DNA of 64,000 nucleotides, taken from NCBI RefSeq assembly GCF_003429665.1, contig NZ_QUWK01000009.1:1-64000 (forward strand), written 5' to 3'. Origin of the DNA: Sphaerochaeta halotolerans. Lineage in GTDB: Bacteria; Spirochaetota; Spirochaetia; Sphaerochaetales; Sphaerochaetaceae. The translations under genes and the position numbers were made by a program. Positions 17,609 to 25,890 of this stretch are shown here, piece by piece. How positions within the stretch are numbered: position 1 is the stretch's first letter; each line of letters begins with the position of its first letter. Below the pieces are notes generated by a model. It was given only the letters and a program-made list of their open reading frames with translations, made no database searches and had not been told where the DNA came from.

Positions 17609-19038
17609 TGAGCCAAGTGAGAGGAGAGCACGAGTTTCTCCTTCACGGTCAAACGAAGCACTTCTTCCTGAGAGACAAGCTTGCTGTACTGCTTCTTCAG
17701 AGCAGTGACGACCGCTTTCTGGCTAGGAAGTGCTTCTATTGCTTGCTCATAGCGATCAGTGAGCTCAAGTAGCAAAGCTTCTTTCTTTCCGTATGCATCA
17801 AGCAATACCTTCACTGTATCCAATAGTTCTTTCAGTTTAACTTGCACATTCAACTGGTATCCTCGATGCAATTCATCAACCAAGGTTGCTACCGGGACGA
17901 TTCTCTTAACCCGGTATGCGTTGCTTCCAGCAAATACATATCCGCTGTTCAGCAATCCTCTTCTTGCATTGTTCAATGCAATGGAGATGCAGTAGTGAGC
18001 CTGTTCCGCCTTACAGGTAGCCAGGCACTTCCATGCGCATCGGAACGATGGATTGTTTCCAGCTTCACTATTGAGGATGAATTGGTTGCGAATTGCGCGA
18101 CCCGGCATTCCTACAGGACTTTTGATGAGTCCTATTTGTTCCTTCGTGCAAGAGACATAGGCTTCCTTGAAACGAATATCAGCGTCACACTCGTCAGTGG
18201 CTACAAAACGGGTTGCCATCTGTACGGCACTTGCACCGAGACTGAGTACTTTGTAGATATCCTTCCCTGTGTAGACACCACCTCCTGCGATGACAGGAAT
18301 AGCAACACCCTTGCTCTCTTCAAAGGGTTTCAATGCTTCTACTACCAAGGGAACGATTGTCTCCAGTTGATACTCTGGATCATCCAGTTGTTCAGCGGTG
18401 AAGCCGAGGTGTCCCCCGGCTTTTGGCCCTTCCACGACGACTGCGTCCGGGGTGTCGCCATACAGCTTCTCCCACATGCGGAAAATCATCTGTGCTGCCC
18501 TGGCAGAGCTTACAATAGGGGCGAGCTTGACATTCGCTTTTCTGAGTGCCTCCACGGGTATGTTCTTGATCGGGAGCCCTGCCCCAAGAAAGACAATATC
18601 TACTTTTTCTTCAATAGCTACATCGAGGAGCTGGTGGAAATCATTCACTGCGACCATGATATTTACACCAATGATTCCGTCGCTCATGCTCCTGGCTTTT
18701 CGGATCTCATTTCGAAATGCTCTAAGATTGGCTGCCCTACCGTCCTTATAGTAGTCCTTCTCAAGCAGTCCGATTCCGTTTGCAGCGATGACACCGATAC
18801 CTCCAACGTTGGCTACAGCCGACGCAAGGGATGAGAGAGAGATTCCAACTCCCATTCCTCCTTGGACTATGGGAGTCCTTGCCACAAGATCACCGATCCT
18901 CAATTCCGGCCAGGTAATCTTTGCACTGAGAATTTTTTCAATGGCAGGCTTGACCTCTCCTAGATGGAGTTGTTGCACACAGTGTTGCAACACGTTCTTG
19001 AGATTCGTATGTAATGTTTCTAAGTCTGGTATTGTCAT
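17605..19038 (-). CDS. Nitronate monooxygenase-like FMN enzyme with N- and C-terminal extensions
   Basis: A 477-residue protein with a 2-nitropropane dioxygenase/FabK-type TIM barrel. Visible are TPIVQGGMGVGIS (about 54-66), the FMN-site GPKAGGHLGF near residue 205 with the catalytic-position histidine, and VIAGGGVYTGKDIYKVLSLGASAVQMATRF (phosphate binding). Typical members are 310-360 residues. This one adds about 50 residues before the barrel and about 100 charged, helical residues after it, a form seen in some anaerobe homologues. It oxidises nitronates or acts as an enoyl reductase; which is unclear. It is monocistronic, with a palindrome-rich upstream region. Confidence 0.83.
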   Translation of the reverse strand: MTIPDLETLHTNLKNVLQHCVQQLHLGEVKPAIEKILSAKITWPELRIGDLVARTPIVQGGMGVGISLSSLASAVANVGGIGVIAANGIGLLEKDYYKDGRAANLRAFRNEIRKARSMSDGIIGVNIMVAVNDFHQLLDVAIEEKVDIVFLGAGLPIKNIPVEALRKANVKLAPIVSSARAAQMIFRMWEKLYGDTPDAVVVEGPKAGGHLGFTAEQLDDPEYQLETIVPLVVEALKPFEESKGVAIPVIAGGGVYTGKDIYKVLSLGASAVQMATRFVATDECDADIRFKEAYVSCTKEQIGLIKSPVGMPGRAIRNQFILNSEAGNNPSFRCAWKCLATCKAEQAHYCISIALNNARRGLLNSGYVFAGSNAYRVKRIVPVATLVDELHRGYQLNVQVKLKELLDTVKVLLDAYGKKEALLLELTDRYEQAIEALPSQKAVVTALKKQYSKLVSQEEVLRLTVKEKLVLSSHLAH

Positions 19039-19069
19039 GCTCTATTCCTTTATTATCCGTTGCCGGTAC

Positions 19070-19116
19070 TAATGTGTTCAAACATTAACACAATTACAAA
19101 AATTGTAATAGTGTTA
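19070..19116. promoter_or_regulatory. Two overlapping palindromes upstream of the nitronate monooxygenase gene
   Basis: TAATGT-N6-ACATTA (19070-19087) abuts a 31-bp palindrome, TAACACAATTACAA-AAA-TTGTAATAGTGTTA (19086-19116, one mismatched pair). They lie 32-78 bp upstream of the minus-strand start, where a repressor would overlap the promoter. No cognate regulator gene is intact nearby; an AraC remnant lies just beyond. Confidence 0.6.
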
Positions 19117-19221
19117 GGAAAGAATCTTTATTGACACCCTGCTGTCTCCATCAAAGTGTTGTCTGATCGGGATTGCTTATGCGACGAGACTACTCAAGAA
19201 ATAATCCAGTAATGCGGCTTC

Positions 19222-19365
19222 CTAAGGACCATCTTCCTTTTTCGCTTCAGTTGAGTTCACTCCTTGGAGTGCTTGAAACGCCCGGGTGAAGGAGGTAGGG
19301 GAGTCATATCCAAAGTATAGTGAGACCTTTCCCCCCGGCTGGTAAATCTGCCCGGTTTGAATCAT
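19222..19365 (-). pseudogene. AraC-family regulator C-terminal remnant
   Basis: A 47-codon frame (below the ORF-track cut-off) contains VSLYFGYDSPTSFTRAFQALQGV, the second helix-turn-helix of AraC/XylS regulators (GYxSxxxFxRAFxxxxG). It ends at TAG. Nothing upstream encodes the rest of such a protein, so this is a fragment. It lies between the nitronate monooxygenase and the xanthine dehydrogenase-like gene. Confidence 0.6.
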
Positions 19366-19372
19366 AAAGAAA

Positions 19373-19397
19373 TACCCAAGGAATTGAACCTTGGGTA
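19373..19397 (-). terminator. Terminator of the xanthine dehydrogenase-like gene
   Basis: TACCCAAGG, 7-nt loop, CCTTGGGTA. Read on the minus strand it is followed by TTTCTTT, 23 nt after the gene's stop. Confidence 0.65.
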
Positions 19398-19419
19398 GTG
19401 TCGAAAATGCTCTTAGAAC

Positions 19420-21984
19420 TTAGTGCTTCTTCTTTTGGTAGGGGGTGTCCTCCAAGGGAAGGGATGTACGGAATATCCCGTCATAGCGGTAATACGCATT
19501 CTGACAAGCCGGAGCGGTAGGGATGGTGGTGAGTTCGCCAACCCCTTTCACCCCATAGGCAATAGGATGCTTGCCTGGTCCTTCCACCAACTTCACCTCC
19601 AAGGGAGGTACATCGGTGCTGCGAAGCAGTCCCAAAGTACCATAGCGGACCTTCGGATATCCCTCTTCGATGGGGAAGTCCTCAGTCAACCCATAGCCAA
19701 GGCCCATGGTAACCCCCCCTTCTATCTGACCGGTAAGGGCTTGATGGTTGACAATTTGCCCTACATCACAAGCAGCAACTACCTTCTCCAGTTTTCCTTC
19801 TTCGTCAAGGATGACAACCTGGGCTGAATAGCTGTATGCCACATGACTCACCGGATTCTTCTTCTTGCTGGTAATCGGGTCCGTTATGGATGTATATTCT
19901 CCATAGTACTCCTTACCTTCAAGATCCTTGAGAGAGGACGTCTTTAGATCCTCTTTTAATTTCAAGGCAGCTCTTCTCACTGCTTCTCCCGTAAAGAGCG
20001 ACTGTCGACTTGCCGTACTGGTCCCAGAATCAGGGGTTCTGGATGTATCGGGATCTTCTACGACAATCTCGTGAGCCTTCAGGGAGCATGTCTGTCCAAG
20101 CATCTGGGTACAGACCGTAGCAACTCCCTGTCCCATACAGGCAGCACTGGTCCTGATATGAACCTTTCCCTGTTCAATCGAAAGAATGCAGCGGCCAGTA
20201 TCGGGGAAACCAACACCCAATCCACTATTCTTGAACGCTAGGGCAATTCCTGCCCTAGGTGAGGAGTAATAGGCATCCTTAACAGCTTCAAGGCATTCAA
20301 TGACACCGGTGTCATCGCTTGCAACCTGTCCATTCGGCATGATATCCCCTGGCCTAAGTGCATTGATTCTCCTAATTTCGTAATAGTCCATGCCCAATTC
20401 ATCCGCAAGAAGATTGAGGTTGGACTCCACAGCAAAACAACTCTGGGTGACCCCAAATCCACGGAAAGCACCAGCTGGTACCATATTCGTATAGATTGCC
20501 TTACCGATAACCTCGAAGTTCTGGAAGTTGTATGGGCCAGAGGCATGGGTACATGCTCTCTGGAGTACCGGTCCCCCAAGGGATGCATAGGCTCCTGTAT
20601 TGGCTAGGATAATTGCCTTTACACCGGTAAGATGCCCCTTCTCATCACAACTGGTGGTAATCTCAATATCCATGGGATGGCGCTTTGGATGAACCTGCAG
20701 GCTCTCTTGCCGGGTAAGCCTTACCTTGACAGGAGCCTTTAAAAGCCAAGCTGCAAGCGCTGCATGGTGTTGGACGCTCATATCCTCCTTGCCACCGAAA
20801 CCACCTCCTACGAGCATGCTGTGACAATGCACTTTATTCGGTGGGAGCTGAAGCATTGTGCAGATCTCATGTTGATCATCATAGATGGATTGATCTGAGG
20901 TATGGACGAGTACACCCTCTTCTCCTTCAGGAAGGCCTACTGCACATTCTGGTTCCATGAAGGCATGCTCCGTGTACGGGGTTTTATAGGTACGTGTAAT
21001 GACATGGGGACTTTCCCTGAATGCCTTCTCTACATCGCCACGGTGGATGTGCTCCAGGGAGAGCAGGTTGCCATCCTCATGTACCTTTGGAGATTCCGGT
21101 TCGAGTGCCTTGTAGATATCGAGAACAGGGGGGAGTACTTCATAGGAAACTTCCACCAGTTTTGCAAGCTCTTCCAAGGTTTCAGGGCTCTTGCCAACCA
21201 CGAGACAGATTGCATCCCCGGTGTACCGGGTGATTTCCCCAACAGGAATGAACACCGGCCAGTCCTGCTTCATGTGTCCGATGATATTGTGGGGTACGTC
21301 CTCACTGGTGATGATACGTACGAAATCTGGATGCGTCTTTACCTTTGAATCATCAATGGACAGAACCTTTGCACGGGGAAACGCAGAACGTACAGCCTTG
21401 GCGTGCAACATTCCAGGAATCCTGATGTCATCGGCATACATACCTTTTCCTAGTGCTTTTGGTTCGGCATCTACACGGCGGTAACGTTTGTCGAGCCTTG
21501 GTTCTTCTTCAGTTTTAGGGACCGGCCGGTTCTCCCGAAAGAAGTCAGCACACATGAGAATTGCTTCCTCAATCTTCTTATACCCGGTACAGCGACAGAT
21601 GTTTCCCCTGATGGCTTTTGTCACTTCTTCACGGGTTGGAGAGAGGTTTGTATCGAGCAGACTTTTTGCACTGAGAATCATACCAGGTGTGCAGTACCCA
21701 CACTGTACTGCCCCAGCTTCAGCAAAACAGTAGGCAAATACCTCTGCTTCTCGCTCACTGAGCCCCTCAATGGTTGTAACCGACCTTCCTTCAAGCCGTG
21801 AAAGGGGGATAGTACAGGCCTTCATTTTCTTTCCGTCTACCAAGACAGTACAGGTGCCACAAATACCTTCACTGCAACCGTCTTTGGTGCCGGTCAAGTT
21901 CAAATCCTCACGGAGGAATCGTAGCAGTTTCTTGTCTTCACCGTTGTAGGTGATCTGATTTCCATTTACGCTGAATGCATACAT
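19420..21984 (-). CDS. Molybdenum hydroxylase, fused 2Fe-2S and molybdopterin domains (selenium-dependent xanthine dehydrogenase type)
   Basis: An 854-residue fusion. Residues 1-160 carry two 2Fe-2S clusters (C37, C42, C45, C57; C95, C98, C130, C132). The rest is a xanthine dehydrogenase/aldehyde oxidase molybdopterin domain with VGGGFGGKED, GAFRGFGVTQ and the active-site glutamate in GVKGVGEL. No FAD domain is present. This architecture and length match the selenium-dependent molybdenum hydroxylase 1 family (TIGR03311, from memory), which hydroxylates purines such as xanthine or hypoxanthine. The ATG at 21984 has GGAGA 8 nt upstream and begins at the ferredoxin fold; the track's 22032 start does not. 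It follows a purine-type ABC importer. Confidence 0.85.
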   Translation of the reverse strand: MYAFSVNGNQITYNGEDKKLLRFLREDLNLTGTKDGCSEGICGTCTVLVDGKKMKACTIPLSRLEGRSVTTIEGLSEREAEVFAYCFAEAGAVQCGYCTPGMILSAKSLLDTNLSPTREEVTKAIRGNICRCTGYKKIEEAILMCADFFRENRPVPKTEEEPRLDKRYRRVDAEPKALGKGMYADDIRIPGMLHAKAVRSAFPRAKVLSIDDSKVKTHPDFVRIITSEDVPHNIIGHMKQDWPVFIPVGEITRYTGDAICLVVGKSPETLEELAKLVEVSYEVLPPVLDIYKALEPESPKVHEDGNLLSLEHIHRGDVEKAFRESPHVITRTYKTPYTEHAFMEPECAVGLPEGEEGVLVHTSDQSIYDDQHEICTMLQLPPNKVHCHSMLVGGGFGGKEDMSVQHHAALAAWLLKAPVKVRLTRQESLQVHPKRHPMDIEITTSCDEKGHLTGVKAIILANTGAYASLGGPVLQRACTHASGPYNFQNFEVIGKAIYTNMVPAGAFRGFGVTQSCFAVESNLNLLADELGMDYYEIRRINALRPGDIMPNGQVASDDTGVIECLEAVKDAYYSSPRAGIALAFKNSGLGVGFPDTGRCILSIEQGKVHIRTSAACMGQGVATVCTQMLGQTCSLKAHEIVVEDPDTSRTPDSGTSTASRQSLFTGEAVRRAALKLKEDLKTSSLKDLEGKEYYGEYTSITDPITSKKKNPVSHVAYSYSAQVVILDEEGKLEKVVAACDVGQIVNHQALTGQIEGGVTMGLGYGLTEDFPIEEGYPKVRYGTLGLLRSTDVPPLEVKLVEGPGKHPIAYGVKGVGELTTIPTAPACQNAYYRYDGIFRTSLPLEDTPYQKKKH

Positions 21985-22169
21985 AGCTGTGCTCTCCATC
22001 GTACGTTGGTACGTTTGGTTCTTTGGGAACAAGTGCTAGCCGCTTAGCGTCAGTACCCAGAACTGGATACATCGGTCTGTGATGCTATACATCCTCAAGA
22101 TTGCAATGAACCCGAAAAAAGTCTATATTTTGTTGCGATAAGGTTACAATTGTTGTCTTTTTTTGTTGC

Positions 22170-22203
22170 AGTATACCGCAAAATAATAAAATAACCTCAA
22201 CAA
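22170..22203 (-). promoter_or_regulatory. Possible promoter giving a long 5' leader for the hydroxylase gene
   Basis: On the minus strand TTGAGG and TATACT (the latter at 22170-22175) are separated by about 19 bp. Transcription from here would give a leader of about 175 nt before the ATG at 21984. No known riboswitch consensus was recognised in the leader. Confidence 0.3.
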
Positions 22204-22232
22204 GGTAGAAATGAGCAACGCCCACTTCTACC
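22204..22232 (-). terminator. Hairpin after the purine importer operon
   Basis: Minus strand GGTAGAAGTG, 9-nt loop, CATTTCTACC (10 bp with one G-U), 16 nt after the permease stop. The following sequence, TTGTTGAGG, is not a clean U-tract, so termination may be partial. Confidence 0.4.
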
Positions 22233-22247
22233 ATTGGTTCAGATATC

Positions 22248-23192
22248 CTAAATTCGCTTTTCTCTATTGAATGGGATACCAAGCGAAGTCGGACCAAGAA
22301 GCTGGCTCTCTCTACTAAATGCAAGGACAATGATGACCAGCACATAGGGCAACATTACCGCAAACTCATAGGGGAAGTTGATGCCTTGACCCTGAATAGC
22401 CAACTGCAAGGCTTGCGCCAAACTGAAGAGCAGTGCTCCACCCATAATCTTTACCGGATGCCAGTGCCCAAAGTAGACCAAGGCAACAGCAATGAATCCA
22501 CGTCCAGCGATAATCTCATCACTGAACATTTTCACCTGTGCCAAACTGAGGTATGCGCCTGCAAGACCTGCCAAGGCTCCTCCCACAGCAAGTGCCTGGT
22601 AACGGACCTTGTTGACCTGGATACCAATTGAGTCAGCTGCACGAGGATTGGTCCCTACTGCACGTACCCTGAGCCCCCATGGTGTTTTGAACAGGATGTA
22701 CCATGCAAGGGGAACAAAGAGGAATGCGAGGTAGACCAATACATTGTGACTGAAGAAAATTGGTCCGATGAACGGAATTTTTGAGAGGCCTGGGATGGGG
22801 AAATTCCCGATACCAGGGACTGATTGGGTTCCTCCGATGAAATGTCTGAACAGTGTGCCAGCAGTTCCGACCCCAAACATCTGTAGTCCAATACCTGCAA
22901 TTCCTTGTGGTGCACGGAACGTTACTACAACAAAGGCGAAGAAGATACCAAGCAAGGCACCAACCACCATGGCAAGACCCAACCCCAGGACATTGTACAT
23001 GCCGGAAGTGGGGCCTCCCTGCCCAATGCTATAGGGTACAAGCATTCCTAGGAATGCCCCCATAGCCATGATGCCTTCACAGCCAAGGTTGAAGACTCCT
23101 GCTCTTTGGTTGAACATCTCTCCAAGGCTGGCGATGAGGAGAGCGACCGAGAACGGGATACCCAGACTCAGGATGTTTACGATAAAGTTCAT
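22248..23192 (-). CDS. BMP-type nucleoside/purine ABC transporter permease 2
   Basis: A 314-residue inner-membrane permease of the branched-chain/ribose-type superfamily with about nine hydrophobic segments. GEMFNQRAGVFNLGCEGIMAMGA near residue 25-47 is the hallmark loop of the YufQ/NupQ-type subunit. ALVYFGHWHPVKIMGGALLF lies toward the C-terminus. It pairs with the permease encoded upstream (4-bp overlap) to form the channel for nucleosides or purine bases. Confidence 0.9.
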   Translation of the reverse strand: MNFIVNILSLGIPFSVALLIASLGEMFNQRAGVFNLGCEGIMAMGAFLGMLVPYSIGQGGPTSGMYNVLGLGLAMVVGALLGIFFAFVVVTFRAPQGIAGIGLQMFGVGTAGTLFRHFIGGTQSVPGIGNFPIPGLSKIPFIGPIFFSHNVLVYLAFLFVPLAWYILFKTPWGLRVRAVGTNPRAADSIGIQVNKVRYQALAVGGALAGLAGAYLSLAQVKMFSDEIIAGRGFIAVALVYFGHWHPVKIMGGALLFSLAQALQLAIQGQGINFPYEFAVMLPYVLVIIVLAFSRESQLLGPTSLGIPFNREKRI

Positions 23193-24292
23193 GCTTCCAC
23201 CTCCACATGTTTCTTGCCGATTCCTTGGTATTTACGCCAGACCCGTTCCATCAGGTAGGGGTCGGCGAGAATCATCTTGGTAGCAACGATGACCAGGATG
23301 ATGACACCCTGCAGCACATTGACCATGTTTGCTGGTACTCCGACCATGCGTTGGGTCATGTCCGCTCCAACGATCAAGAGACCAAAAAAGAAAGACGCTG
23401 GTATGATACCTGCAGGGTGCAAGCCTCCAAAGAGGGCGACAACAATCCCACTGAATCCGTACCCTCCAGTAATACCTTCAATTGCTCTTCGGTGAACTCC
23501 CGCGATCTCGATGGCACCTGCCATACCAGCAAAGGCACCACTGATTACCATGGCGATGACCAGATACCAAGTCACGCTGATACCGCCGTACCTGGCTGCC
23601 CGGGCACTTGCCCCAGCTGCTCTCATCTTGTAGCCATAGTTGGTCTTCCAAAGGAGGAGGTAAATAAGCAATGCAAGAAACAAAGCAAAGAAGATACCAG
23701 TATGCAATCGAGTTCCTTTGAGGAACCGATTAAGCCAGATCCCCGTTGAAAGTCTCATGGACTGGGGAGTCCCGCTTCCCATCGTAAGTTCTGCTGGATC
23801 GAGGAATGGACCACGCAGCATGAAGGTATAAATCTGGGCAGCAATATAGTTGAGCATTACCGTCGAGAGCAGTTCGCTGACCTGTAATTTTGCCCTCAGG
23901 ATACCTGGGATGAATCCCCATACTCCTCCTGCCATTGCCCCAGCCAAGATAGCCATTGGAAGCAGGATTGGTTTTGGAAGTTCTGGGAAGGCAAGTGCCA
24001 CTGCTGTGGTACCGAGTATTCCCATCGCCATCTGACCCTCTCCACCGATATTGATGATACCGCTGCGGTACGCCACCGAAATACCCAGTGCTATGATGGT
24101 GAGCGGGATAGCCCTGATCAGAACCTCGGTAAGCTGGAGGGTCGTCTTCAATGGCTCGAAGAGAATGACCCTATAGGTCTTGAAGACATCAGCCCCGATG
24201 GTCATCAAAATTATTGAACCGATCAACATTGCAGCCAAAATGGCCAGAATGATGATGGTAACCTTGTAGAGTACCCTAAACTGTTTGGTCAT
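23189..24292 (-). CDS. BMP-type nucleoside/purine ABC transporter permease 1
   Basis: A 367-residue permease of the YufP/NupP type. After an N-terminal membrane helix come GISVAYRSGIINIGGEGQMAMGIL near residue 70-93 and GISVTWYLVIAMVISGAFAGMAGA near 240. It overlaps the ATPase gene by 17 bp at its start and permease 2 by 4 bp at its end, so the three are translationally coupled. It is the heterodimer partner in the purine/nucleoside importer. Confidence 0.9.
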   Translation of the reverse strand: MTKQFRVLYKVTIIILAILAAMLIGSIILMTIGADVFKTYRVILFEPLKTTLQLTEVLIRAIPLTIIALGISVAYRSGIINIGGEGQMAMGILGTTAVALAFPELPKPILLPMAILAGAMAGGVWGFIPGILRAKLQVSELLSTVMLNYIAAQIYTFMLRGPFLDPAELTMGSGTPQSMRLSTGIWLNRFLKGTRLHTGIFFALFLALLIYLLLWKTNYGYKMRAAGASARAARYGGISVTWYLVIAMVISGAFAGMAGAIEIAGVHRRAIEGITGGYGFSGIVVALFGGLHPAGIIPASFFFGLLIVGADMTQRMVGVPANMVNVLQGVIILVIVATKMILADPYLMERVWRKYQGIGKKHVEVEA

Positions 24293-25814
24293 CTTTCACT
24301 CCTGCCATCAAAATACCAAGACTCCTGCGATTAGCATCCTTCCTGTCAAGGACCTTCTGAATCTGGCCCTTGAAGATTACCGCCACACGGTCTGAGAGGT
24401 CGAGAATCTCATCCAGCTCTTCACTGATGAGCAGGATGCCAATTCCTTCACGTCTGATCTCCAAGAGTTGCTTATGGATGAACTCCGCTGCTCCAAGGTC
24501 CAGACCTCTAATGGGGTAGACTGCAATCAAGAATTTTGGTCTTCTGGAAATTTCACGAGCCAGGATGACTTTCTGGATGTTTCCCCCCGAGAGAGATCCT
24601 GCCGCTATAGAGATATTGGGACTGCGGATATCGAACTTTACACGCAGGTCTTCTGCATTCTTGTCTATGGCCTTGTTCTTGAGGAATGCATGGTTGCTGA
24701 ATTCGTCATGTTCAGTATCCTTGAGTATAAGGTTCTCCTTCAGTGAGAAAGAAGGAACAATGCCTTCTGTGTTGCGCTCCTCAGGGATATAGCCCATACC
24801 GGCTTCAATGATGTGGTGAGGGCTCTTGTTTGCGATGTTTTCGCCATAGAATTGGATCTCTCCACTCTCAACCTTCCTCAGTCCGTTGATGGCCTCAGCC
24901 AACTCCCGCTGCCCATTTCCTGAAACACCGGCGAGGCCTACGATCTCACCAGAGGAGATAGTCAGATTCAGATCCTTGAGAGCAAGAAATCCACGGTCAC
25001 TCTTTACATTGAGGTTCTTGATATCCAGGACGGGAACACCCTCCGGGGCAGGTTCCTCATTCAGTGGAAGGTCTACCTCATGGCCAGTCATCAAGGCAGC
25101 AATGTCGGAAGGGGAGTGCTCATGGGTATTCCCCTCGAAAACAACCGCCCCATGACGAAGGATGGTAATCTTGTCCGAAAGGTCTTTTACTTCCTGCAGT
25201 TTGTGGCTGATGAAGATGATGGAGAGTTCACTGCTCATATTCTTGAGCAAAACAATCAGTTCATCAGTTTCTTGTGGGGTAAGTGCACTGGTTGGTTCGT
25301 CAAGGATCAGAAACCGTGCCCCCAGGCAGAGGGTTTTTACCAGTTCGACTCTTTGTTGTTCTCCAACAGAGAGTTGCCAAATATACGCATCGGGATCGAC
25401 GACGAGCCCATATTTCTTTGCTATTTCAGTAATCCGGTCACGCACCATCCCAAGGTCCAGCTTGTATGGTGACCATGCCGCCTTGAATCCTAGGGCAATG
25501 TTCTCCAGAACTGTCATGTTTGCAACCAGCATGTACTGCTGGTGAACCATGCCGAGCCCTGCTGCAAAGGCATCATTCGGGGAGCGGAAGTGTACTTCCT
25601 CTCCATTGATAAGAATACGCCCTTCATCTGGCTGGTAGAGACCCATGAGTATGTTCATCAAGGTCGTCTTGCCTGCTCCGTTCTCTCCAACCAGCGCCAG
25701 GATCTGGCCCTCTGATATCTCCAAGGTGATGTCATCACTCGCCAAGACTCCAGGGAAGCGTTTGGTGATGTGTTCCATCCGCAGGTTGGTTATTTTCTTC
25801 TGTGTGAGTTCCAT
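24276..25814 (-). CDS. ABC transporter duplicated ATP-binding protein (YufO/NupO type)
   Basis: A 512-residue double ATPase. Domain 1 has Walker A GENGAGKT near residue 43, signature LSVGEQQRVE and Walker B FLILDEPTSAL. Domain 2 has the degenerate Walker A GVSGNGQREL and signature LSGGNIQKV. Its Walker B region reads LIAVYPIRGLDLGA, lacking the usual acidic catalytic residue, as is normal for sugar/nucleoside ATPases. It powers the importer with permeases at 24292 and 23192 and the binding protein at 26922. GGAGG precedes the ATG. Confidence 0.93.
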   Translation of the reverse strand: MELTQKKITNLRMEHITKRFPGVLASDDITLEISEGQILALVGENGAGKTTLMNILMGLYQPDEGRILINGEEVHFRSPNDAFAAGLGMVHQQYMLVANMTVLENIALGFKAAWSPYKLDLGMVRDRITEIAKKYGLVVDPDAYIWQLSVGEQQRVELVKTLCLGARFLILDEPTSALTPQETDELIVLLKNMSSELSIIFISHKLQEVKDLSDKITILRHGAVVFEGNTHEHSPSDIAALMTGHEVDLPLNEEPAPEGVPVLDIKNLNVKSDRGFLALKDLNLTISSGEIVGLAGVSGNGQRELAEAINGLRKVESGEIQFYGENIANKSPHHIIEAGMGYIPEERNTEGIVPSFSLKENLILKDTEHDEFSNHAFLKNKAIDKNAEDLRVKFDIRSPNISIAAGSLSGGNIQKVILAREISRRPKFLIAVYPIRGLDLGAAEFIHKQLLEIRREGIGILLISEELDEILDLSDRVAVIFKGQIQKVLDRKDANRRSLGILMAGVKDDQTV

Positions 25815-25849
25815 GGGGGAAGCCTCCGTGGGAAAGAATGAAAAAAGTA

Positions 25850-25875
25850 GTCATGCAGAGGTGTCCCTGCATGAC
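25850..25875 (-). promoter_or_regulatory. Perfect hairpin between BMP binding protein and ATPase genes
   Basis: GTCATGCAG, 8-nt loop, CTGCATGAC. On the minus strand it is followed by TACTTTTTTC, so it can terminate part of transcription after the binding-protein gene. This is the third importer operon in the window with this arrangement. Confidence 0.65.
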
Positions 25876-25890
25876 CGGGAAACAATGTGC

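Noticed and set aside
17842-18834. 330-residue plus-strand ORF
   Set aside because: Shadow of the nitronate monooxygenase-like gene on the other strand; no domain or ribosome site.
19420-21984. Selenocysteine codon in the molybdenum hydroxylase
   Set aside because: The frame has no internal TGA. Members of this family use a labile selenium ligand at the molybdenum, not encoded selenocysteine.
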